5,008 bases of DNA. Origin: Dehalococcoidia bacterium. Its GTDB lineage: Bacteria > Chloroflexota > Dehalococcoidia > Dehalococcoidales > RBG-16-60-22. The notes beneath the pieces are model-generated. The model had not been told where the DNA came from and did not search any database. It saw only the letters and a program-made list of their open reading frames with translations. The position numbers and the translations under genes were made by a program. Position 1 is the stretch's first letter. Each line of letters begins with the position of its first letter. Location: contig JABMRL010000158.1 of assembly GCA_013202615.1 (NCBI GenBank), positions 1-5,008 of the forward strand, written 5' to 3'. This document shows, in pieces, positions 1-5,008 of the stretch.

Positions 1-237
1 AGAATTACCACCCTGGGCCATGTACAGCGGGGAGGCACTCCCGGCGCCTTTGACCGGCTGCTGGCGACCCGTCTTGGTGCCGCCGCCACGGAATATATAG
101 CCCAGGGAAAGTTCGGCGTGCTGGCTGGCCTGAATAAGGGACAGGTTACACCAACTCCGCTGGCAGAAGTCGTTACCGGTGAAAAACCACTGGACCTCAA
201 TCTGCTGCGCTTGTCCGAGATGCTGAACACCCAGTGA
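1..237 (+). CDS. pfkA: 6-phosphofructokinase, C-terminal part (5' end outside window)
   Basis: Phosphorylates fructose 6-phosphate to fructose 1,6-bisphosphate in cytosolic glycolysis. Frame 1 is open from the first base to TGA at 235-237, giving 78 residues, roughly the last quarter of a usual 320-360 residue enzyme. The fragment opens with the family signature RITTLGHVQRGGTPGAFDR. Its R1, H7 and R10 match E. coli PfkA Arg243, His249 and Arg252, which contact the fructose 6-phosphate. The following LATRLGAAA helix and the GVLAGLNKGQVTPTPL segment are also typical of the family. The residues that separate ATP-dependent from pyrophosphate-dependent enzymes lie upstream of the window, so the phosphate donor cannot be read here. 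It ends 30 bp before the next + strand gene, which suggests co-transcription. The family call is very secure; the subtype is open. Confidence 0.93.
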   Translation, partial: RITTLGHVQRGGTPGAFDRLLATRLGAAATEYIAQGKFGVLAGLNKGQVTPTPLAEVVTGEKPLDLNLLRLSEMLNTQ

Positions 238-267
238 CATGTCTCCAGTCAAACGAAAGTATAAATA

Positions 268-885
268 ATGGAGGATACCATACAGGAGATATCAGACTTC
301 ATCGGCTCGTTATTCGACGTTTTTGGAATCGCGGAGCATCCCGACCACGGTACATTGATTATAGTTGGTCTCGAATCGACACCGGAACGCAACCTTGACG
401 ACTTCGGGTGGATAGATGATGAAATCAAGCTATTTGGTTTTGAGAAATATATGTCTCCGTTGCTGGAATCAGCGGTCGGCTTCATCAGGGATAAGGGGTA
501 CACACCTGAACTGGTCGGCAGGCACGGTTATCCCAAGCGAGAGCAACTGAACCTCAAAGAACTTGCCGTTCAGACTGGAATAGGCAAGCGGGGCAAGCAT
601 TCGGTAGTCCTGCATGATAAATATGGGGCGCGCCTGCGTTTTGCGGCTATCAAAGTTAAAGACTCGTTTCAACTGCCAGCCAGGCCGATTCTTTCCGAGC
701 CGCCGAATCCCACCTGCCATAACTGTTCTCTGTGCCTTGAGGCGTGTCCGGTCAACGTCATCGAGCCGTACAGGGTCACCGATGTCTCCCTGTGCCTCTC
801 ACAGGTTATGGCCATGGAAGAACAACAGGGACGAATCATTCCCTGCGACGAATGCCTCAAGGTATGTCCTGCGGGGACAAATTAA
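268..885 (+). CDS. Short QueG/COG1600-like protein with two [4Fe-4S] cluster motifs
   Basis: A complete 205-residue protein. An in-frame stop at 262-264 makes ATG 268 the earliest possible start; only a weak GAAAG (255-259) precedes it. The C-terminal third carries C150-x2-C153-x2-C156-x3-C160-P, then C176, then C193-x2-C196-x3-C200-P. This is the two-[4Fe-4S] ferredoxin arrangement of epoxyqueuosine reductase (QueG) and its reductive-dehalogenase relatives. Residues about 97-130 (LKELAVQTGIGKRGKH, then a YG-containing strand) resemble the QueG segment 'ArraGLGWiGKntlli..yGS' of the cobalamin domain. The protein is much shorter than QueG (about 310-380 residues). It ends just after the last CP motif, lacks the C-terminal extension, and has only about 149 residues before the clusters. 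The QueG motif DTAPVLER with its catalytic Asp seems replaced by a stretch around GRHGYPKRE (84-92). No signal peptide or membrane segment is seen. I infer a soluble electron-transfer or corrinoid-linked protein of unknown substrate; true QueG activity is doubtful. Confidence 0.8.
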   Translation: MEDTIQEISDFIGSLFDVFGIAEHPDHGTLIIVGLESTPERNLDDFGWIDDEIKLFGFEKYMSPLLESAVGFIRDKGYTPELVGRHGYPKREQLNLKELAVQTGIGKRGKHSVVLHDKYGARLRFAAIKVKDSFQLPARPILSEPPNPTCHNCSLCLEACPVNVIEPYRVTDVSLCLSQVMAMEEQQGRIIPCDECLKVCPAGTN

Positions 886-907
886 CCGTTTTCTTATATT
901 TTTATTT
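865..907 (+). terminator. Possible factor-independent terminator of the pfkA/QueG-like unit
   Basis: A 5-bp stem TGTCC/GGACA (865-869 with 875-879, 5-nt loop) spans the last codons of the QueG-like gene. A T-rich run follows at 891-907. The T-run starts about 11 nt after the stem instead of directly after it, so this is a weak candidate. Its position, at the end of the + strand block and facing a convergent gene, is where a terminator would be expected. Confidence 0.2.
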
Positions 908-942
908 AATAGAGCCGACGCGTTCTATCGACCAGTTACCTG

Positions 943-1569
943 TTAAATTACCCTGTATACCCATATCTGATGAAAGACATCAGGTTCACCCCTGGGCAGC
1001 ACCTGCTTCTTTTCACTCGCCTCAACTAACTTCCATTTGCCGTTATTTTCCAGCCCAATCATCTTTTCCTTGAACCCACTGCCCTCATAGACATCAGGGC
1101 GCAGGGAAAACACGATGTAGCCGCCCGGCCTGGTAACCCTGACTAACTCGTCAAGAGAACTGGCCGGCGCATGTCCCACCGTCAGCACCCCGATGCTTAT
1201 CGTGGAGTCAAAGAAATCCGTTGGGAAGTCCAGCGTCTCGCCCATCACCATCTGGTGAAATTCACGGTACACGTTTTTCTTACGGGCTTCTTCAAGCATA
1301 CCTGTGGAGAGGTCCATCGCCGCTATATCACGATAACCCTTCTTCGTCAGGACAACGCCCACCAGCCCGGTCCCGGCCCCGGCATCCAGTATCCTCGCCT
1401 CTTTAGGCACATATTTGGCAAAAAACTCGGCGGCGACCTCCGGCCCCTGCCACTTATAATCACGCTCAAGGTCAGCATCATAGTCCTGCGCCCACTGGTC
1501 GTACCGCTCCTCCAGCTCTTCATTACCGCGTGATGAATAAATCCACTGCACTTTGTTTTCCTGCTCCAT
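943..1569 (-). CDS. Class I SAM-dependent methyltransferase
   Basis: A 208-residue cytosolic methyltransferase of the Rossmann-fold superfamily; the methyl acceptor is unknown. An ATG 11 codons further upstream (1602) is possible. I chose ATG 1569 because AAGGGGG lies 5 nt before it and the extra residues resemble nothing in the family. Motif I, ILDAGAGTGLVG (60-71), is the glycine-rich SAM loop. D86 in AAMDLSTGMLEEAR (83-96) is the acidic residue that usually binds the SAM ribose. The region around FFDSTISIGVLTVGHAP (119-135) is motif II/IV-like, and ELVRVTRPGGYIVFSLR (141-157) is the post-motif strand. The N-terminal YDQWAQDYDADL (23-34) is common in methyltransferases of the UbiE/METTL27 kind, which is a loose resemblance. 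It is the last gene of the minus-strand block and converges on the QueG-like gene with a 57-bp gap. It may have its own promoter in the 140 bp upstream. Substrate candidates such as quinones, small acids or proteins cannot be separated from sequence. Confidence 0.88.
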   Translation of the reverse strand: MEQENKVQWIYSSRGNEELEERYDQWAQDYDADLERDYKWQGPEVAAEFFAKYVPKEARILDAGAGTGLVGVVLTKKGYRDIAAMDLSTGMLEEARKKNVYREFHQMVMGETLDFPTDFFDSTISIGVLTVGHAPASSLDELVRVTRPGGYIVFSLRPDVYEGSGFKEKMIGLENNGKWKLVEASEKKQVLPRGEPDVFHQIWVYRVI

Positions 1570-1574
1570 CAATT

Positions 1575-1581
1575 CCCCCTT
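1575..1581 (-). promoter_or_regulatory. Ribosome binding site of the methyltransferase gene
   Basis: The minus strand reads AAGGGGG, 5 nt before ATG 1569. It decides the start in favour of 1569 over the upstream ATG at 1602. Confidence 0.6.
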
Positions 1582-1600
1582 AAGATAAAAAATCCTAAAC

Positions 1601-1630
1601 ATCTTACACGATTATTCCCCACATTGAAAA
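1601..1630 (-). promoter_or_regulatory. Weak sigma70-like promoter candidate for the methyltransferase
   Basis: On the minus strand, TTTTCA (1625-1630) and TAAGAT (1601-1606) are separated by 18 nt, each matching 4 of 6 consensus bases. The -10 lies about 31 nt before ATG 1569. A promoter here would make sense because the gene sits 140 bp from its upstream neighbour, but the match is poor. The left arm of the inverted repeat falls inside its spacer. Confidence 0.22.
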
Positions 1631-1669
1631 CGCGAGGATATGGGTTTATCACTGTATTACGGGGAATAA
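1612..1669. repeat. Perfect 9-bp inverted repeat with 40-bp spacer
   Basis: TTATTCCCC (1612-1620) is the exact reverse complement of GGGGAATAA (1661-1669). The pair sits in the 140-bp gap between the lipoprotein gene and the methyltransferase. The 40-nt loop and lack of an adjacent T-run argue against an intrinsic terminator. The arm centres are 49 bp apart, so a two-site operator or a long-loop RNA hairpin are options. Chance occurrence is also possible. The rest of the gap shows nothing I can name. Confidence 0.5.
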
Positions 1670-1709
1670 ATGGCACACGGTGGGATGAGCAGCGGAAATC
1701 ATAGAGTTT

Positions 1710-2648
1710 CTATAGATTACGGGACAAATAATCGGCAACGCGCCTTTCTATGCCCTGTATCTGCTCCAGAGTATCAAATTCCGTTTTTTGTTCCGGCATG
1801 GCCAGGAATATCGGGATTGCCCTGCCGAGGTCGAAATCGGTTGTCTGGAAAACCTCATGCATTAAGGGCAGGTGTCGCAGGTAGGTCATCTGGAAGGCGA
1901 TAAAAGCGTTGTTCAACTGGTCGGGTCTACCTCCCCAGATACGGTGAAGCTCATTGCCCATAGCTTCCAGCAAACGGGCTTTCCTTATCAACGTATCCAT
2001 TTCGGAAAGCTTTCCCTCCTGATACTGCGCATAAAAGGTTTCGAGTTTGTCGTAATATTCTACGTAAACCTCGCTTTCCCTGAGCTTGTTATCGAAGTGT
2101 TTTACCAGAGTCCGATATACCTGTGAATCCTGACCGAACCTGTCTCTGGCAAACAGCACGGCAGAGGCATAGCCGATTATCTCCGCCGACGGCTCCTCCA
2201 GCCCATGAGGCAGGTTAATCTGCTCATGCCAGTCCTCGTGAAAGATTATCTGGATGAAGCGGTAGAGGGGCGCCTGCAGCAAAGATTCGGTCACCGGCGT
2301 GCCTTCTCCGGCCACAGACGGAATGGAATAAAAAAAGGCATCATACTTTTTAAAATCGAGATAGACGCTGTCCCGGGTTCCAATCGCCGATATCAGCGCC
2401 GGGTCATCGAGTGAGTATGGCAACTGCATGCCGGGAGTGTAGAATAAGTAGTGGTACGCTTCCATTTCCGGACTATACGTCTTGAAGTTTTCCGTCTCAG
2501 CAAAGCCGATTTCTCTTTCAAAAGCTTTTATCTCTGCTATCAACTGAAGTCGCTGCTCCTCGTCAACGGGTGTTTCTGGCTGACAGGAAGAGACAACAGC
2601 GGCAGATACCAGGAACAGGGCAATTAAAAAGGGCGGTACTCTTCTCAT
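1710..2648 (-). CDS. Predicted zinc aminopeptidase lipoprotein (COG4324/PF10023-like)
   Basis: A 312-residue predicted lipoprotein. The N-terminus has MRR, a hydrophobic stretch (about 4-19) and a lipobox VSSC with Cys22, so it should be lipid-anchored on the outer face of the cytoplasmic membrane. A gluzincin motif H137-E138-D-W-H141 follows LYRFIQIIF; E152 or E156 in GLEEPSAEIIGY is the likely third zinc ligand. This arrangement matches the 'predicted aminopeptidase' family, which has HELAHQ followed by NESFA. Further support comes from LNNAFIAFQMTYLRHLP (245-261), which resembles the conserved NNA...TY segment late in that family. The first 80 residues after the lipobox are charged and probably helical. 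The start has no clear ribosome binding site and lies 38 bp after the epimerase stop, so translation may depend on read-through from the mutase cassette. The metallopeptidase fold is well supported. The peptide substrate, and whether HEDWH is active, are unknown. Confidence 0.82.
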   Translation of the reverse strand: MRRVPPFLIALFLVSAAVVSSCQPETPVDEEQRLQLIAEIKAFEREIGFAETENFKTYSPEMEAYHYLFYTPGMQLPYSLDDPALISAIGTRDSVYLDFKKYDAFFYSIPSVAGEGTPVTESLLQAPLYRFIQIIFHEDWHEQINLPHGLEEPSAEIIGYASAVLFARDRFGQDSQVYRTLVKHFDNKLRESEVYVEYYDKLETFYAQYQEGKLSEMDTLIRKARLLEAMGNELHRIWGGRPDQLNNAFIAFQMTYLRHLPLMHEVFQTTDFDLGRAIPIFLAMPEQKTEFDTLEQIQGIERRVADYLSRNL

Positions 2649-2686
2649 CTCGATTACGGCATAGCGTCAGGACGTATCACGGTCAA

Positions 2687-3085
2687 TCAGCCTTGCACCA
2701 GCTCCAGCAGCACTCTGCCGGTACCTTTGGGGTGCAGGAAGGCAATACTCGTATCCTCAACACCTTTCCTGGGTTTTTCATCGATTAAGGGTATGCCATT
2801 CTGCGACATTTGACGCAGAGCCTCCTCAATATCAGCCACTTCCAGCGCCAGATGGTGCATCCCCTCACCAAACTTGGCAATATATTTGGCAACCGGGCCT
2901 TCCGGATCAGTTGACTCGAGCAGCTCGATGCTGCTCTCGCCCACCGGCAGAATGGCTGTCCTGGTCCGCTGTTCCTCGACGACTGCAATTTCTTTGACAT
3001 CCAGTCCCAGCACCTCGGTATAGAGCTTCAGGGCCTGGTCAATGCTGTTAACGGCAATACCAATATGGTTAATCTTCTTTATCAT
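2687..3085 (-). CDS. mce: Methylmalonyl-CoA epimerase
   Basis: Interconverts (R)- and (S)-methylmalonyl-CoA, linking propionyl-CoA carboxylation to the mutase. It is 132 residues, normal for this VOC-fold (glyoxalase-like) family. It has two beta-alpha-beta-beta-beta modules: about 5-58, starting INHIGIAV, and about 74-131, starting GEGMHHLALEVADIEEAL. Aligned by eye to the Propionibacterium shermanii enzyme, the metal ligands are H7, E54 (in SIELLES), H78 and E128 (in LLELVQG). E128 matches the catalytic Glu141. FLHPKGTGRVLLEL is the family's C-terminal signature. An ATG 15 codons upstream (3130) is open, but GGGGAGGGG just before ATG 3085 and the start of homology at MIKKINHIGIAV fix this start. 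The gene overlaps the end of the cobalamin-binding subunit gene by 17 bp, indicating one transcript and probable translational coupling. The assignment is firm. Confidence 0.96.
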   Translation of the reverse strand: MIKKINHIGIAVNSIDQALKLYTEVLGLDVKEIAVVEEQRTRTAILPVGESSIELLESTDPEGPVAKYIAKFGEGMHHLALEVADIEEALRQMSQNGIPLIDEKPRKGVEDTSIAFLHPKGTGRVLLELVQG

Positions 3086-3488
3086 CGCTTCCCCTCCCCA
3101 GTTCAGCCTTGATAAAGCTGGTGATTTCATTAATCGGTGTTCCCGGGCCGAAAGTCCCCGTAATACCGGCTGTTTTCAACGCTTCGATATCTTTCTTCGG
3201 AATGATGCCACCCCCGAGAAATATAATTTCCTTATCGCTTCTCTCTTTGAAACTATCCATTGTTTTGGAGAAGAGCGTCAGGTGACCGCCGGAAAGGCAG
3301 CTCAGACCGATAACGTCAACATCTTCCTGTATTGCCGCCTCCGCAATCTGTTCCGGAGTCAAACGCAATCCCAGATAGATGACCTCCATACCCGCATCTC
3401 TCAACCCCTGCGCCACCGCGATGGCGCCGCGGTCATGTCCGTCAAGGCCCGGTTTAGCTATCAATACCCGTATTTTCTTTATTACCAT
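3069..3488 (-). CDS. mcmA2: Methylmalonyl-CoA mutase, cobalamin-binding small subunit
   Basis: A 139-residue stand-alone B12 domain that carries adenosylcobalamin for the mutase large subunit encoded just upstream. In single-chain mutases the same domain is fused to the C-terminus of the large chain. The base-off/His-on motif is clear: K12-PGL-D16-G-H18-DR-G21, matching P. shermanii Lys604, Asp608 and His610, with H18 as the lower cobalt ligand. LSCLSGGHL (62-70) and the GGG of FLGGGIIP (90-97) are the conserved loops around the dimethylbenzimidazole tail. FGPGTPI near the C-terminus is also typical. Start ATG 3488 is preceded by GGGGAG (3495-3500) with 6-nt spacing. The gap to the large-subunit stop is 30 bp, and the 3' end overlaps the epimerase start by 17 bp. 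The short acidic tail GSDDKED is encoded in the overlap zone. Very secure assignment. Confidence 0.96.
   Translation of the reverse strand: MVIKKIRVLIAKPGLDGHDRGAIAVAQGLRDAGMEVIYLGLRLTPEQIAEAAIQEDVDVIGLSCLSGGHLTLFSKTMDSFKERSDKEIIFLGGGIIPKKDIEALKTAGITGTFGPGTPINEITSFIKAELGRGSDDKED
3091..3099 (-). promoter_or_regulatory. Strong ribosome binding site of the epimerase gene
   Basis: The minus strand reads GGGGAGGGG, with GGAGG at good spacing from ATG 3085. It lies inside the coding region of the mutase small subunit, just before its stop, and encodes part of that subunit's glycine/serine tail. It decides the epimerase start. Confidence 0.7.
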
Positions 3489-3494
3489 GTCATA

Positions 3495-3500
3495 CTCCCC
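3495..3500 (-). promoter_or_regulatory. Ribosome binding site of the mutase small subunit
   Basis: The minus strand reads GGGGAG, 6 nt before ATG 3488, in the 30-bp gap after the large-subunit stop. Confidence 0.6.
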
Positions 3501-3518
3501 ATGTGTTATAAATGCGCG

Positions 3519-5008
3519 TTACAGCACACTTGGTTCCTTGTACTCGCCGAACACGCCTCTCAGTACGTCAGATAGCTCCCCAACCGTGGCATAGGCCTTC
3601 ACCGCTTCAATGAGAACCGGCATGATATTTTCCTCGCTGCTGGCTACCTGGCGCACCCTATCCAGAACCTGTTGAACCTCATCGCTATTACGTCGGCTTT
3701 TTAGCTTGCTCAGTCGCCCTAGCTGCTTCCTGGCAACGCCCTCATCAATCTCAAACAGCTCCAGGGCCGGCTGCTCTTCCGAAGTATATTGATTGACACC
3801 AACCACAACCTGTTCGCCGGCATCTACCGCCTTCTGGTGGTTGTACGCTGACCGCCTTATCTCTCTCTGAATGTAACCTTTCTTAATCGCTTCCTGCGCC
3901 CCACCCATTTTGTCTATCGTGGCGATATATTTCTGTACGCCTTCCTCTATCTTGTTGGTCAGCCATTCCACGTAGTATGAGCCACCCATCGGGTCGACAG
4001 TATCGGCGACACCGCTCTCAAAGGCAAGTATCTGCTGTGTACGCAGGGCCAGCTGCACCGCTTCCTCGCTGGGCAAGGCAAGCGCCTCGTCATAAGAGTT
4101 GGTATGCAGGGACTGGCAACTGCCCAGAATCGCCGCCAGTGCCTGCATGGTTACCCTGACCACGTTATTGAGTGGCTGCTGCTCAGCCAGGGTACAGCCG
4201 CCGGTCTGAACGTGGAACTTGAGCATCACTGACCGTTCATTCTGAGCATTGAACCTTTCCTTCATTATCTTTGCCCACATCCGGCGCAGTGCCCGGAACT
4301 TGGCTATCTCTTCAAAGAGATTGGTAAAAGCGGCAAAGAAAAAAGAGAATTGCGGGGCGAAAGAATCAACGTCCATTCCCCGAGCAATCATCGCCTGTAC
4401 ATAAGCGATTCCATTGCATAAACTAAAGGCGGCCTCCTGAATGGCGGTCGCCCCGGCCTCGCGCATATGATAGCCGCTAATGCTAATCGAGTTCCATTTC
4501 GGCATATTCTGAGCGCAGTAGCTGCATATATCCGTGGTCAGCCGCATTGAAGGTTCGGGAGCGAAGATATATGTATTCCTGGCCACATATTCTTTCAGCA
4601 GGTCATTCTGAACGGTTCCCATGAGTTGACCTTGCGCCGCGCCCTGTTTCTCCGCGGCAGCGATGTACATCGCCAGTATAATGGGAGCCGTGGCGTTGAT
4701 TGTCATTGAGGTGCTTACCTCGCCGAGTGGAATGCCACTCCAGAGGTCTTCCATGTCCTTCAGTGAATCAATCGCCACGCCAACCCGCCCAACCTCGGGA
4801 AGCGCCAGGGGATGGTCCGAATCATAGCCCATTTGAGTCGGCAGGTGAAAAGCGACGCTGAAGCCGGTTTGTCCCTGCTTGTAAAGGTATTTATAGCGCT
4901 TGTTTGTCTCCTCTACGGTGGCAAAGCCGGCGTACTGGCGCATCGTCCATAACCTGGTGCGGTAACCGGCTGGCATTATGTTACGGGTAAAAGGGTATTC
5001 GCCTGGCA
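3519..5008 (-). CDS. mcmA1: Methylmalonyl-CoA mutase, catalytic large subunit (5' end outside window)
   Basis: Adenosylcobalamin-dependent isomerase converting (R)-methylmalonyl-CoA and succinyl-CoA; this chain forms the substrate-binding TIM barrel. The frame stays open past ATG 4976 to the window edge, reading PGEYPFTRNI before MPAGYRTRLWTMRQYAG, which is normal mutase sequence. ATG 4976 is therefore internal, and 495 codons of an expected 520-560 are present. Numbering from that internal Met, Y15, R133 and H170 match P. shermanii Tyr89, Arg207 and His244. Keeping Tyr89 and Arg207 supports methylmalonyl/succinyl-CoA specificity over isobutyryl-CoA mutase, which has Phe and Gln there. Other hallmarks are GYDSDHP, KWNSISISGYHMREAG, QSLHTNSYDEALALP and ATVGELSDVLRGVFGEY. 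The chain stops after this last motif with no linker or B12 domain, so the enzyme is truly split. One oddity: H44 in AFHLPTQ replaces the near-invariant Asp next to Phe117. No G-protein chaperone gene (MeaB) is seen in the window. Confidence 0.96.
   Translation of the reverse strand, partial: PGEYPFTRNIMPAGYRTRLWTMRQYAGFATVEETNKRYKYLYKQGQTGFSVAFHLPTQMGYDSDHPLALPEVGRVGVAIDSLKDMEDLWSGIPLGEVSTSMTINATAPIILAMYIAAAEKQGAAQGQLMGTVQNDLLKEYVARNTYIFAPEPSMRLTTDICSYCAQNMPKWNSISISGYHMREAGATAIQEAAFSLCNGIAYVQAMIARGMDVDSFAPQFSFFFAAFTNLFEEIAKFRALRRMWAKIMKERFNAQNERSVMLKFHVQTGGCTLAEQQPLNNVVRVTMQALAAILGSCQSLHTNSYDEALALPSEEAVQLALRTQQILAFESGVADTVDPMGGSYYVEWLTNKIEEGVQKYIATIDKMGGAQEAIKKGYIQREIRRSAYNHQKAVDAGEQVVVGVNQYTSEEQPALELFEIDEGVARKQLGRLSKLKSRRNSDEVQQVLDRVRQVASSEENIMPVLIEAVKAYATVGELSDVLRGVFGEYKEPSVL

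Noticed and set aside
909..928. Hairpin ATAGAGC/GTTCTAT between the convergent genes, as a bidirectional terminator
   Set aside because: The stem has a G-T pair that becomes a mismatch on the other strand, and no T-run follows it on either strand.
614..946. 110-codon open frame on the + strand in another frame of the QueG-like gene
   Set aside because: The cysteine-motif frame is clearly the real one; this frame is Arg/Ser/Pro-rich with no motif.
1171..1533. 120-codon open frame on the + strand
   Set aside because: It is antisense to the methyltransferase core including the SAM-binding loop. The product looks like a reading-frame shadow.
1570..1602. Upstream ATG (1602) as the methyltransferase start
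   Set aside because: The AAGGGGG ribosome site sits directly before ATG 1569 and would be inside the coding region otherwise. The added residues MFRIFYLKGEL match no family feature.
1612..1669. Inverted repeat as the ends of a small mobile element
   Set aside because: The arms are only 9 bp, the interior is 40 bp, and no flanking target-site duplication is seen.
3042..3575. 177-codon open frame on the + strand
   Set aside because: It runs antisense to the mutase small subunit and epimerase start, both with unmistakable conserved motifs. Its translation shows no recognisable domain.
4974..4976. ATG 4976 as the true start of the mutase large subunit
   Set aside because: The frame continues upstream to the window edge with conserved mutase residues PGEYPFTR, so this Met is internal.

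Overview
The window looks like an ordinary chromosomal segment of a mid-GC bacterium. The protein styles fit a mostly anaerobic lineage: a split, archaeal-like methylmalonyl-CoA mutase, a bacterial ATP/PPi-type phosphofructokinase and a QueG-like Fe-S protein. My best guess is a Chloroflexota member (Dehalococcoidia-like). This is inferred from the general look of the proteins, not from any search. There is no rRNA, tRNA, CRISPR array, transposase or phage gene.

Layout. Two co-directional blocks converge at about 886-942. The left block (+ strand) holds the last 78 codons of a 6-phosphofructokinase gene (1-237). A complete 205-residue, two-cluster ferredoxin-like protein of the QueG/COG1600 type (268-885) follows 30 bp later. 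The right block (- strand, reading from 5008 down to 943) holds five genes in order. They are the methylmalonyl-CoA mutase catalytic subunit (5' end outside the window), the mutase cobalamin-binding subunit, methylmalonyl-CoA epimerase, a lipoprotein with an HExxH zinc-peptidase motif (COG4324/PF10023 type), and a class I SAM-dependent methyltransferase.

Function. The first three minus-strand genes form a tight cassette: a 30-bp gap, then a 17-bp overlap. Together they interconvert (S)-methylmalonyl-CoA, (R)-methylmalonyl-CoA and succinyl-CoA, the cobalamin-dependent core of propionyl-CoA assimilation or of propionate formation. The lipoprotein gene starts 38 bp after the epimerase stop and may be read through from the cassette. 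The methyltransferase lies a further 140 bp away, and that gap holds a 9-bp perfect inverted repeat and a weak promoter candidate, so it may be its own transcription unit.

No clearly new multi-gene system is visible. The points most worth a second look are an Asp-to-His change beside the mutase active site, the shortened QueG-like protein, the metallopeptidase-like lipoprotein beside the mutase cassette, and the inverted repeat. No gene-free stretch exceeds 140 bp.
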